Part shown: positions 47,416 through 58,491 of the stretch, in pieces
Layout of the letters: the number at the start of each line of letters is the position of its first letter
How positions within the stretch are numbered: the first letter of the stretch is position 1
NCBI RefSeq assembly: GCF_042453785.1
Contig: NC_091671.1
Coordinates: forward strand, 37,959,001-38,023,000
Direction: 5' to 3'
DNA length: 64,000 nt
Source of the DNA: Malus domestica
Lineage: Eukaryota > Streptophyta > Magnoliopsida > Rosales > Rosaceae
Made by a program: the position numbers and the translations under genes
The notes under the pieces: generated by a model
The model's input: the letters and a program-made list of their open reading frames with translations, nothing else
Database searches by the model: none
Told to the model about the DNA's origin: nothing

Positions 47416-49869
47416 AATCCTTTTTTATGGTCGATCTGTGAAAACTAAAAAAAAACTAAGACCCCCTCTGTAAGTCCTCAAAGAGTATGTCATGACCTTA
47501 AGATTGGTAACGAGGCCCATTTTTTTAGGGAATTTTAAATATGATGCTCGACAGGATGAATTGGAGGCTATTTGGTAGATAATATATATATGGAAAAGTT
47601 TATAGAGACGACATGAAGTTTGATTGGAGGCAGTAGGTTCTAGTTTCTCTCAACACTTGACCTCTCTAATTATCTGTGGCCGATGTTGTGCACGGTTTGT
47701 ATTGGCCTGAAGGGTCGTGTCATTTGTTCTAAGTCAATAACTTCTTGTCGCATCTTATATTTCGGATTTTCTAATAATATAATTGCTTAGTGTAAATATA
47801 GTCACTTTCGTGAATAACAAGTTCCATACTAATTATTATGGTTGGCTACTCGTGTATGTAAGAAGATTTTATTTTATTTTTTGTCCAAACGTAAAGAAGA
47901 TTTGGCCCGCTTCAATATGTAGTTATGTACGCAAACAAAGGAAATTCTGCCCTAAATACAGGCAGGTGGTAGGTTTCAGGGATCAGTGTTCAACAAAGCA
48001 ACACAAACAACATGCATGTTCTGTTTCCTCATAAAATTCTTAAAGAGTTCGGTCAGGGACCCCGTTGCTGCAATTTAGGGTGATGCGTACTTATGTAGTA
48101 GCCCAATTAAATATTCCAACTACTTCCACATGAATATTAGGCCACATACCTAAACACAAGCACAACACATGAATAAAATGGGCTAAATAAGCCTGGAATT
48201 ACAAGATGGTGGACGGGGTTTAACTTTAATTATTATTGAGAAAATTAGAACACGAGCTTGATTTTCTGCAAATCACTTCCAGTCGCATATAGTAAAAACT
48301 TAATGCATACATGACAAACTGTAACTTTTTAATTCTTACGAACAAGTATTTTAGTAAAATTATAAGAAACTAACCTTCTTATGTCCAGTGTAATTTGTTT
48401 TGTTGTTGTTTAGACCAGATGGAGAGTCCTCCATGTTCCAAGCTCACTTTATAGAAAACAATTTACATACACCGTCATGTTTTGTCTCGTACCAATAGAA
48501 TAAAGTCATGTGAAAAAGCACTATCTCATTGAAAGGTTCTATACATCCGCCCTTTTTTCTCTGTCATTGTATTTGTATGAGTCCTTCTCCACTTTACCAG
48601 GCCAACTTGCAAGTTGCAAGTTGCAACATAGACCACTATCGAACATGGGACGGAGACGCATTTGATTTTGGAGAGCCATCTCTGTCTAATCCATGCTAAT
48701 AAGTTTTAAGGTAGGGTCAATCTTGAAACGTTTCAAGATATGAAATGATCTAAAGTAGAGGTTAAGGGAGTGCTAATGGAACTGGAATGAGATCCTCCTC
48801 ACGAGATCCATTAGCATATCTCCGCATCTTGGACCACATTCATCTGCATATATCGTTTTTGTGCACACTATATGTCGCTTAGAATGCTCTTATGGTCACA
48901 GCTCAAGAAAAAATCAGTTTTCAAAAGCATGGAAAGAGGGTTTTGGAGAAGTACAAAGAGATAAGCACTGCTTCTATATCAAAGTAGTAGAAAAGCAGAA
49001 GAGTGGTAGTTTCTTTCACTTTATTCTGTATGATTCTTATGGATCCAATCTTTACACATTATCTTTTGTCTGCCTACGTGATACATCAAGGGGATTTTAA
49101 TATTGTGACATTAAGCTGATGTTCTTACTTATTCATATTTTATGAGATATTCTGGATTTATTTATTTATTTATTTTTTGGTCAATGGATTTATTCATATT
49201 TAGGGTTTATACTTATAACGCAATTCAATATTGCAACGAGTATATCTCCATATAAAAATATATGGCTTGTAATTAAATGAGTTATTTCTCTTTGTAAAAA
49301 AACCAAACATCACAGTTAGACATATAAATATTTTGTACGTGATTTTAACGAGTTGTTTTTAAATATATATGTCAGACATAATCGATCAATCCATACAAAG
49401 TGTCAAGCAGCTATCTATCGTTTTATCATCCAATTTGTTTTTTTATACACAAAAATAGGTAGGATGTGGCAATATGGGCACATATTTGCGGGGAATTTCA
49501 AGCAAACTTTTTTAGAAAGCAGCAGTAGATATGGCGATGGATTGATGGGCCTAATATTGCTGAAAAGAGAATCTCTGATAAGACCCTGGAGTTTTCCAAG
49601 GAAAATGACATGGTGGAGTATGTGAACAATAATATATCATAAAGCAAAGGAGAAATTAGGTTCTCATTTCTTTTTTTGTTACTCTATTAATTAAAATCTT
49701 TTTTTTTTAATTTTTTGTTAAGGTTTTTGGGTATTAATAACATCATTAATTATTTCAATAATAAAATATTTTTTATTTCTAAATATATTAATTTAATGTT
49801 AAAAATGTTACAATTAGTATATTTATATTTATGACTAAATTTTTTATCATATATTTTTAGTTTTAGTTT

Positions 49870-50360
49870 GTACCCATTTTTAATTTGTAATTCTTTTTTA
49901 ACTTGTACCAATTTTCTTTTCAGTTTTAATTTGTACTCATATATTAATTTATTTTTGTGCTCATATTTTTTTAAAGTTTATTTGTATTTGTACCCATATA
50001 TTTTTTTGTATTTGTACTTTTTATTTTGCTAAATGTACCCATGCTAATTATATGTACCCATTCATGTAAAACTTTTTAATCTTAAAATGTACTCATTCTT
50101 AAATATACCAATTTGTTATATGTAAAATGTACCTTTATATATATATATATAATCTATTCAATTTTTTTCTAATCCATTTTTAAAATTATATGGGTACATT
50201 CTTTTTTCTTTGATTTTAAAATGTATCAATGTCAAGTTTAATCGAAGAAATTTACTAATGTTATTAAGCCTAATATCTTTTTTTTTGTTGTGATTTTGAA
50301 GAATGTACCCATGTTTTGATACAATAAATTTTTTGGTTAATTGTGATGAATGTACCCATG
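49870..50360. repeat. AT-rich element with dispersed TGTACCCAT motifs
   Basis: TGTACCCAT and close variants (GTACCCATG, TGTACTCAT) occur about ten times in 500 bases of otherwise A/T sequence at irregular spacing. No coding capacity. Confidence 0.55.
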
Positions 50361-50774
50361 TTTATATATACACATACACACAATAGTATATTTATTTTTT
50401 AATATTTTTAATCCCATAAATTATGGTTTTTTTATTTAAAATCTCATTTATATAAACAACTAAAATTTCTAATTTTTAATTTAAAAAATATAGTAACATA
50501 CATAACTAAGGACCAAAAAATTAAAAAATATAGTAACGTACATAGAAATAAATTATCACATTAATTTCAGGGACCTAGATCAAAAATTAAAAACCAACAA
50601 GGTTCAAATCAAAGAATATTCATAACTAAGGACTGCATCCAAAGTCTCCCTAAATATATATTTGACGAGGTTCTAAAATGCGGTAGGCACTAGGCGGGGC
50701 TAGACGGGCCCCAGGTGGGAACCTAGGCTGTTTTTTATTTTATTTTATTTAAATTTATCATATAACATATAAAT

Positions 50775-52027
50775 AAAAGATAATACTAGGAAGACCAATT
50801 TTTTAAGGGTAATGACCTAGAATTCGTGTCGTGTTTCTCGTGTTCGTGTCATACCCGATAGCTTAACAGGTCATGTTGTGTAATACCCGTTAAAGTAAAT
50901 GGGTAATATGACCCGATCCGAAATCAACCCGTTAATATTATTAGGTAATATGACCCGACCCGTTACCCATTAAGAAAAAAATATTTTAGATCAATAAAAA
51001 TGAAAATGAAAAACATAATTTGACCCCAAAAAATGTAAAACATAATACTAAGTTAGTATATACATACTAAATTTTGGAGTTGACCCCTTCATGAAAGTTG
51101 TAAAGTTTTTCATTACAAGTGATTACATTTTTCACACTTCTACAATAATTATTATTAATTTTATTAATTTTGCACTCAAATAAAAAAATATTGTTCATGA
51201 GATTTGGAGGGTTTTAAAAATCTAAATGATCATATAACCATCGTCTAAGCGTTGAGGATGCAATTATGAACGTTTATTATGCTTTCACATCTTTCATACT
51301 TATACATTAATGATTATGAATTTTTTTTATTTTGAACTCTCTTAAAAATACTATTCATCAGAGTTTGTATGGTTTTAAAAATTCAAACGATCATATACCC
51401 ATCATCATAGTGTAGAGGATGCGACTACGAGCGTTTGCATATTTTTTTCATATTTTTCGCACAAGTAAATTAATTATTATAATTTTTTAATGTGTTTGGT
51501 ATTTTTAAATTACTTGATATTTTTTTAATGTGTTTTATGATTTTTAATCTCAATCTTTGCCTATAATATACTATAAAAATAAATAAATAAAGCTTAAATT
51601 TTCAAATTTACATAGAATAATAATTAATAAACAATATATACATATTCATTATATCTATTGTATTTTATAGTACGTTTTTTTAGTAGTTTAAAAAATTAAA
51701 ATCATCAAAATAACTTCTTTTTTTTTATCGTGTCGAAACAGGTTACCCCCGTGTCACTCTCGTGTAAACCTATTAAGGACCTGTTATTAACGGGTTATTA
51801 TCGTGTGACCCGATAATGACCCGATTAGTTATTGTGTTGACCCGATACCCGTTATTTTCATGTCATTTACGTGTCGTGTAAGAAATTGCCAGGTCACTAA
51901 ATTTGGAGACAAAATTTGTAAACTAAATGATGTGTCACCAATAGGAATGATCACGTTTATCAACGCGTAAGTAGTAAACCAATCATCAACTTCCATGTCT
52001 TTTAGTCTACAAATTTAGTCTTCTTAG
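50775..52027. mobile_element. MITE family C, copy 2, split by a nested insertion
   Basis: The left end is TAATACTAGGAAGACCAATTT at about 50780. The rest resumes near 51899 (CTAAATTTGGAGAC... to ...TTAGTCTTCTTAGCATTACC). Read together, the two parts match family C copies at 6838 and 52022, so a 1.1-kb block sits inside the MITE. Confidence 0.65.
50808..51899. mobile_element. About 1.1-kb non-autonomous DNA-transposon-like insertion
   Basis: The ends are inverted: TGACCTAGAATTCGTGTCGTG at left, and the reverse complement of the right end reads TGACCTGGCAATTTCTTAC then ACGACACG. Both subterminal regions are rich in ACCCGTTA/GACCCGA motifs. The centre is AT-rich with no protein frame. No exact target duplication was fixed by eye. 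Confidence 0.6.
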
Positions 52028-52195
52028 CATTACCCAATTTTTAAACTAAATTTGCAAATCAAATGAAGTGTCATGACTCACCAATAGGAAATAAACACGT
52101 TAATCAATAATTAAATAATAATTCAATCATCAACATCCACATCATTTGGTTCACAAAATTTGGTTTAGACATTTTGTCTCCCTAGCATTACCCAT
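52022..52195. mobile_element. MITE family C, copy 3
   Basis: It lies directly beside copy 2. AACTAAATTTGCAAATC, CCAATAGGAAATAAACACG and the right end TTTTGTCTCCCTAGCATTACCC match copies 1 and 2. Confidence 0.75.
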
Positions 52196-52473
52196 AAATA
52201 AATGTCTACTTATACTTAAAAAAATACATAATTGTACTGAGATACATAAATTGCAAATATAATAAAGTATTAGAACAAGCATATAGTGAGAGTCGCAACC
52301 TAAGCCTCGTGGCTAGGCAAGTCTAAGTGAGTGCGTAAGCAGGTGGGGTGTCTAGGCAAGTTTAGGCATCATTTCTTAATTTTCAAATGCTTAGGAATTA
52401 ATCGGGGAGTTAGCCAGCCCCTTAACTAGTGCATAGACGGAAATTTTCAGAACAATGATGTTTGATATTTTTC

Positions 52474-52747
52474 AGTGAGCCACGTATTCTTTGATCAATA
52501 ACTTCCATGAACCTTGAAGAAATTAAGACCAGCATTGGCACCATACATTCCTTCTCAACCTCTTTGCTCTTTGTTTCTGAAAGTTGAAGGAAATATTAAC
52601 GGCAGCATTCAGTGAGCCACATATTCTTCGATCAATAACTTCCATGAACCTTGAAGAAATTAAGAACAGCATTGGCACCATACATTCCTTCTCAACCTCT
52701 TTGCTCTTTGTTTCTGAAAGTTGAAGGAAATATTAACGGCAGCATTT
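52474..52747 (+). repeat. Tandem duplication, 137-bp unit, 2 copies
   Basis: Units start AGTGAGCCAC at 52474 and 52611, with few mismatches. Each contains GGCACCATACATTCCTTCTC. No frame runs through both units. Confidence 0.9.
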
Positions 52748-53027
52748 TGAGACCACAATTCTTCCACCCCAGACCCTAAATGGGGTCACGCCACCAACTG
52801 CCTATTCCTGTCGTGTTCAAGTATATATTGCTTTCGGGTTTCATTGCAGTGGTCATATATTCTGTTTGCGGAGGGCCTATCTTCCTTTACTGTACAGATA
52901 TACCTGGTGAAAAGCAAAACAAAGGTTCAATGTAAGGCACAGATACATTGCTTTCACAACATGAAGTAGCAATGATCGCAACAACCACATTGCATGAAAT
53001 CTTTAAACGCAATAAAAAAATGAAGTA

Positions 53028-53150
53028 TTATTGACACTCCAAAAATCTCATTCCATACTCCTCATAAGTGTATTTTTCTTTCCTAATATAAAAAGTTTGG
53101 AGTGTAGAATGAGATTTTTGGAGTGATAATAACAATTCCCTAAAAAAATT
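53028..53150. mobile_element. Small MITE family D, copy 1
   Basis: TTGACACTCCAAAAATCTCATT at left and AATGAGATTTTTGGAGTG at right are inverted, about 115 bases overall. A second copy is at 53662-53766. Confidence 0.75.
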
Positions 53151-53202
53151 GTGAATTATAACATTTGTGATGCAAAGAACAGTGTTCCCACATTTGATTT
53201 TT

Positions 53203-53222
53203 TTTTTTGGGGGGGGGGGGGG
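53203..53222 (+). repeat. Poly-T then poly-G tract
   Basis: A T run ends in about 15 consecutive G. A G15 run is rare in an AT-rich plant genome and is prone to slippage or assembly error. Confidence 0.8.
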
Positions 53223-53554
53223 GCATGTTTCACATGTCCTGTTACTCAATTATACAGCAGCATAATGGTTTGCGGACTGGAGCAGGAATTGTACCATAAT
53301 TCGGGTAGAAATATTTAGGCCATATTATCTATATACTAAAACCAAGTTGAGAATCACTGTTCACCAACAGGTTTTTGACGAAAAAGCCTTCAACAGGCGC
53401 CTATCGCTAGTGAGTTTCTAAGCATGCATGCTACTGGGTCCGATGTAGTAGATCATCTGTAGCCACCAATTCTGCGCTCCCCTTGAAGACATAATCATGC
53501 TTGCTTTTACTATTATTGGAAACTCATTCATGGTGTCCTAAAAAAATGCCGGAA

Positions 53555-53642
53555 GTTTGATATGAAGTCAACCAATAATGCAGATTTGATATGAAGTCAA
53601 CCAATAATGCAGATTTGATATCAATTCAACTAATAAAGCAGG
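53555..53642 (+). repeat. Tandem repeat, 29-bp unit, 3 copies
   Basis: TTTGATATGAAGTCAACC...AATGCAGA repeats twice identically and a third time with four changes. Confidence 0.85.
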
Positions 53643-53661
53643 TTAAGACAAGACAATTGTT

Positions 53662-53766
53662 ATTAGCATTTCAAAAATCTCATTTGACATTTCAAATTTT
53701 TTATAATTTAAAAATATATATTTATAAAGATATGTAGAATGAGATTTTTAGAGTGTTAATAATAGT
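53662..53766. mobile_element. Small MITE family D, copy 2
   Basis: CATTTCAAAAATCTCATTTGAC at left and AGAATGAGATTTTTAGAGTG at right. Same end sequences as copy 1, with an AT-rich core. Confidence 0.7.
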
Positions 53767-54303
53767 TTTCCAAGATAAAATTAGTCAAAGTAAGTCTTGC
53801 ATTCATCGATCAAATAAGGATGGATGTTGATAAAATAGAAGTCATACTCTTGTCATTGTACTTGAAACGTAATTACCATGTCATATCAATTGGTAAATAT
53901 AGTTCAACTATGTACTATCACATAGTTGATCCCAATGTAATACTATTTTGTACTCTTTTTTTGTAATAGATATGAATCTAATTCTAGCATGCAATCACAA
54001 GTATATCTCGTTTGTCCTGTATTTCTCACCACAGTTAAAAAACACATAACTAAGATTCAAAATATTGTTGTGTGAATTCAACATAATTTGACTAATCTAG
54101 GTAGTCAAAATTCATTACTAAATGTTATTATGTGGATATTCCTATAAGGTTAAATTAATCAAATTATCCACTGCTAGCTTTAGTTGGAACCTATAAGGTC
54201 ACACGCAATAAAATGTTATCGAAAGATAAAATTGGTGAAGACTAAATGTAATATAAACTGTTTATATTAAATGTTTTATTTAATATTTAATTAACTGGTT
54301 TGG

Positions 54304-54474
54304 CCACTCAGTACTACGGTCTGGTGGTATTCCTCTTCACTTGTGAGTGAGAGATCTTAGGTTCAAATCTTGTGAATGACGAATTCAATACCAAATTCGG
54401 TTGTTCATTGTGCGGTTTAGCCGAACTTTCCCTCTCTTTAGTGTAAAATATATCATTGTACTAAAAAAAAAAAA
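54304..54474 (+). mobile_element. SINE, tRNA-derived, with poly(A) and target duplication
   Basis: It contains TATTCCTCTTCACTTGTGAG and a B-box-like GGTTCAAATCTT, then a conserved tail (GAATTCAATACC, CTCTCTTTAGTGTA) and a 12-base A run. It is flanked by near-identical 12-mers TAACTGGTTTGG (54292-54303) and TAACTAATTTGG (54475-54486), the expected SINE target duplication. Similar to the fragment at 15183. Confidence 0.8.
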
Positions 54475-54489
54475 TAACTAATTTGGGTT

Positions 54490-56600
54490 GAGCCTTCTAT
54501 TTATTGGTGGTTATTTGAACTAAAATAAAATAAAGAAACCCATTCCAAAAAATAAATACCGAATTAATTGAAAAACAAAATAGGAACGAAACGTGATATT
54601 GCTCAATGACAATAAGGAGGTGAGGCAAGCCCTAGGGAGCTTCTGAAACTTGACAGACAAAATTTGTTGCTTGTTGAATTGGAGAAAATTTGCATGAACT
54701 TCGATGTTGCTAAGACGGCTGAATGAATTCAAGGAATAATGAAGGATTGAGAGAGATGAAGAATTAAAGAGAGAAACGTGAAAGCGCTTTGTATTATCAT
54801 CGATGATTAATTATACTACAGTTCTCCTTTTAGTTATATACAACTACGGATGTCAACGGGGTAGATCGGGTTTGGATGTGCCATATGCGAACCTGTTTAT
54901 TTTCTTTGAACCCGAAACCATAGAATCCCTGAACGGGTTTTCTCCATAACCGAATCCGTCAGGTAACGGATTTTTTATCTGACAACGGTTTTCCCCATCA
55001 TAATATTTATATATTTATATATTATTAATTAAATAGTAAATTTAAATAGACTACTGTTACAATGCCTATAATGCATATATTAAATAAGATAAAGTTTAAT
55101 CAAAACAGGAGAAAACGCGTGAGAATCTCTCTCTGGTTTCCCATCATGCAATCTCCTTTGTCGCCAACCCCAGCCTTTGACTGGGGTGCCGGTGGTTATC
55201 CTTGTCCAAGTTCCTTGTTCTCCTCTTTCCCTCTTTCTCCTAATCCTCTTATCTCTTTTTCAATTTTCCCCTGAGATTTGTCTCAGCTTCCTTGAGCTTT
55301 ATCTCAAATTTTCCAGTGAATTTATCTCATTTTTGGGCTTCATGTCCCTTCTCTCCACCCCTCCCTCTCCTCTAACCGTTCTTTTCCAAAGCCAAAACTC
55401 CATCTCTCCTCACTTTTCCCCTCTTCCACCCTTCCCATAAACCATCCCCACCCCCATCATTTGCTCTGATCTCCAGACTCCGGGCCGAATATGGTTGCCA
55501 GATTTATTTCCCTCCCTCACTGTCCCCTTTCCAAAAAAAAAAAAAAAAAAACTTGTCAAATTTCCCTCAAGGCCAAGTGTACTGCGGCTTTGGCCAAAGT
55601 AAGAGTATTTTACATACCCCCTTAGCCTCACATTTTATCCATGTGTTACTGTGTTTGTATATATTTGCAGGGATTAGTGAATGAGATTTGGATCTGGTGA
55701 CTATCTTTTGGTTCTACGTCTTTGGTGAAGAAATATGGATGTGGTGTGCTTCTTGTTGCGGTTTTGGCACTTTTGTGTTGCGATGTCTTGTTCGTTTTCA
55801 CCACTCGGTTGTTTTCTTTAGTGTTGCTGTTTCGGTAGTTGCTGGTAAGACTTTCGTGGCGGTGATGGTAGCAAACGCTGCTTTCTACGACCGAAAATTA
55901 GGGATTTGGGTTTCCGTTTTAGTTTTATTTAATTGGGATGGGCTTTTATGTATCTGTTTCTCCCAATGTATTTGAGTTATTTTGTCTTCCTTTGTGTTGG
56001 CATGTAACCTTATATTTGATTAATGAAATTATCTTTTCTTACCGAAAAAAAAAAGATTAAGTATTAAATATTAAATAGTGTTATTAATACAATTGATACA
56101 AACAAAGCATGTAATAAATTTATTAAAAACAAGATTCATACTATTAATAATTGATAAGCATATCATTTAATGCATATAATTACTAGTACGGACTTCCATA
56201 TTTAATAATGCATGATTATTGATAACTCTCTTCTCCATATAATAAATACTAGGAGAGAAACACCATGCACTGGATCACTCTATTGACATAATTCTTCTAT
56301 GTGTAATGGATCTTGCATGTTAAATTTTATAGAAAACTAACCAAAACACCCTCAAAAATTTCACTTTAGTCATCAGGACAAAACTTAGCAAAAATGCCAA
56401 TCATGCCCTTCACACATCCATACAAGATTGCTCAGCAATGAAGATGACATTTTCAGAAAAATTTTGCATGCCAAAGATAAGGTGGCAAACATTGCAGCAA
56501 CCAAGACAATATGGATTCACGTGGCCTTCAGCAGCTTTCAGAAACAGTGCTGACAGCTTTCAGAAACAATGTGTTGTCACCATCAAAAAGTTGTAAATAT
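54490..56600. other. Intergenic, possible old retroposon 3' end, no confident gene
   Basis: The 95-codon frame at 55688-55975 matches no family I know. The sequence after it, ending TTTGATTAATGAAATTATC and an A run at 56045-56055, resembles a plant retroposon or mRNA 3' end, so a truncated LINE or processed copy is possible. Confidence 0.4.
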
Positions 56601-56636
56601 TGAAAAGTTATTTTGTTGTTTAGGAATCAGCTTTTG

Positions 56637-57209
56637 TATATAAGGGAGCATTTTCTCCCATACAGAACACACCTGAATACCACACACCTCTCTCAACATC
56701 TAAAAACACCATACTCACTTCATACACTCAAGCATTCGTAGCCTTCATAGCATCCTTGTAAACACTTCTTTGTAATCACTTTCTTGTAAACAACTATCTC
56801 TGTAAACATTCCATATATCAATAAAAGTTCAAATGTACATATTTAAGCAATTTTCAAGTCTTAAATAAGTTTTCCTTTCATTCTTTAGTGCGTTTGTTTA
56901 ATTAGACTTCTAGTCCAAAACAGGGAAACACTATTGCGGTTATATTATTAACCTGCTAAACTGACGATCATACTTTGTTCGAGCACTCTGTTATAGTTGA
57001 ATGTTTGCCATACAAATAACTGGACATTAACCAGGGTACCTCTGAGTTCTTCGTACCTCTGAGTTCAGCCGTTAAGGCCTTATACTTGTACTGTGAGTGG
57101 CCGTCATGCTGAAACATGTCGAGTTCCATGTGCAAGGTTCTATGTCTAGTTGTTATAATGGTCATCCGATTATTTAACCGAGCATGCTTTGCGAATTTGG
57201 TATCAGAGC
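56637..57209 (+). promoter_or_regulatory. Pararetroviral promoter/leader: TATA box, poly(A) signal, primer-binding site
   Basis: A TATATAAGG box at 56637-56645 is followed by AATAAA at 56820-56825, 180 bases on. This is the close promoter-to-poly(A) spacing found in caulimovirids, where terminally redundant RNA passes the signal once. A long leader then leads to TGGTATCAGAGC (57198-57209), complementary to tRNA-Met, the minus-strand primer that marks position 1 of these genomes. The first viral ORF starts 87 bases after it. Boundaries with host DNA on the left are not defined. Confidence 0.75.
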
Positions 57210-57295
57210 CAAGTTTAACATTTTAATAGTATAATTATAATAGTAAAGTACCTGAGGATATAAGTCTTTGATACAACTGATATCATATTTGTTTA

Positions 57296-57556
57296 TTGTA
57301 TATGAACAACAGATATTACTGTCCCTGTAGACCCTGTCAACCACAATTACCAGGTATTTATTGTCTCAGACATCCAACTATAACTAGCATAAAGAGAAGA
57401 TTAACATATATATCCAAAAGAATTATTAGTACTTTGAAGAAGCAAAAGTTTTATCTTGGATATCTTGAACATCCTTCATTTATTCGTAAATATAATAACA
57501 CAAAAGTGCAGCATAAAGTTTTAGAAGCAAAAAGAACAACAAATCAAGTTTTATAG
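57296..57556 (+). pseudogene. Small viral ORF just after the primer site
   Basis: An 86-codon frame with a basic centre (SIKRRLTYISKRIISTLKKQ). It is in the same frame as the next ORF at 57629, separated only by two TAG stops (57554 and 57622), so both may be parts of one longer ORF1. No domain recognised. Confidence 0.55.
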
Positions 57557-57628
57557 ACCTTGAGAGAAGAAAGAGGGTTTTTAAGAAACCAGTTAGCCGT
57601 AACTCTAGAAAAAGGTAGATTGTAGTTT

Positions 57629-58132
57629 ATGATAGATTATCTTAATTTAGAAATTAGTGAACCTCAAAAAAGAAAAATAACTTTAGATCAAAATAGTTTA
57701 GTTTGTTATTTTCCATCAAGAAAGCATAATCATATTTTGCACAGTGAAGAAAATTCACAAGCCAATACTATTGTAGATCTTATTATTAGTCAAGCAGAAA
57801 ATATAAAATTAGAAAATAATAAGCATAATCATTTATTAAACCAGTTGTTAGAACATTTTCAGAAAAATTCTATAAAAATAATTAGACAAAATTTAGACTA
57901 TATTACATCTCAGTTAGAAGATAATAATAGAAATATTCAAAGGTTTCCTAGCAAAAGAGAGATAAAAGAGCTTGTTGATCTTATAGATAGTAAGCCGAAA
58001 CAAGTAGAACTTAGATCATTAGAAATAATTGAACAACTAAAATTAGAAGTTCAAAAAATTCAATTAGTACAAAAAGAGTTAAGTGAACAAGTAGATAAGT
58101 TACATAATAAAATAGATAAATTATTAGTTTAA
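57629..58132 (+). CDS. Pararetroviral ORF1-like protein
   Basis: 167 residues, rich in Asn, Gln, Lys and Leu. The C-terminal third (IEQLKLEVQKIQLVQKELSE and the following residues) has heptad spacing and should form a coiled coil. By position it corresponds to the badnavirus/tungrovirus ORF1 protein, whose role is poorly known. It ends in TAATG, so its stop overlaps the start of the next ORF. The frame is intact, but expression from this decayed copy is unproven. Confidence 0.6.
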   Translation: MIDYLNLEISEPQKRKITLDQNSLVCYFPSRKHNHILHSEENSQANTIVDLIISQAENIKLENNKHNHLLNQLLEHFQKNSIKIIRQNLDYITSQLEDNNRNIQRFPSKREIKELVDLIDSKPKQVELRSLEIIEQLKLEVQKIQLVQKELSEQVDKLHNKIDKLLV

Positions 58133-58491
58133 TGACAGATTCTAGAACTAGCAGAAAATATATTCAAGCTTTGAAAGAAATTAGTAAGTTAGATAAAGAA
58201 CCAGTAGGATTAACTTATTTTTCAACACAAGTATCCAGTAGTAATATTCTCATTAGGCAAAATAATTTGATTATCCAATTAGTTTTAAGTTTAGCTGAAA
58301 AATTAGATCAAGTTGAAGAACAACTAGCAGAAATAAACCAAGTTTTACATAACGTATCTTCATCACTTCCACCATCCTTGCTAGATAAATTAGAAAATTT
58401 AACTTTGAGTGCAAATAATAATAGAAGACCTAAGCTAAATCCTTTTGATAATAGAAAATGGAACTCTTTAGGAAAAAAGGAAAAGAAGTAG
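58132..58491 (+). CDS. Pararetroviral ORF2-like protein (virion-associated type)
   Basis: 119 residues. The ATG overlaps the ORF1 stop (TAATG), the coupled layout typical of badnaviruses and tungroviruses, where ribosomes leak through to ORF2 and ORF3. The middle (QLVLSLAEKLDQVEEQLAEI) forms a short coiled coil and the C-terminus is basic (KKEKK), both as in badnavirus ORF2, a nucleic-acid-binding virion-associated protein. The end overlaps the polyprotein frame by 34 bases. Confidence 0.65.
   Translation: MTDSRTSRKYIQALKEISKLDKEPVGLTYFSTQVSSSNILIRQNNLIIQLVLSLAEKLDQVEEQLAEINQVLHNVSSSLPPSLLDKLENLTLSANNNRRPKLNPFDNRKWNSLGKKEKK

Larger units (their letters stand above)
46510..50770. other. Intergenic, repeat-derived, no gene recognised
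   Basis: Only short frames. A tRNA-like segment lies at 47341-47415, and an AT-rich stretch with recurrent TGTACCCAT motifs at about 49870-50360. Both are listed separately. Confidence 0.55.
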
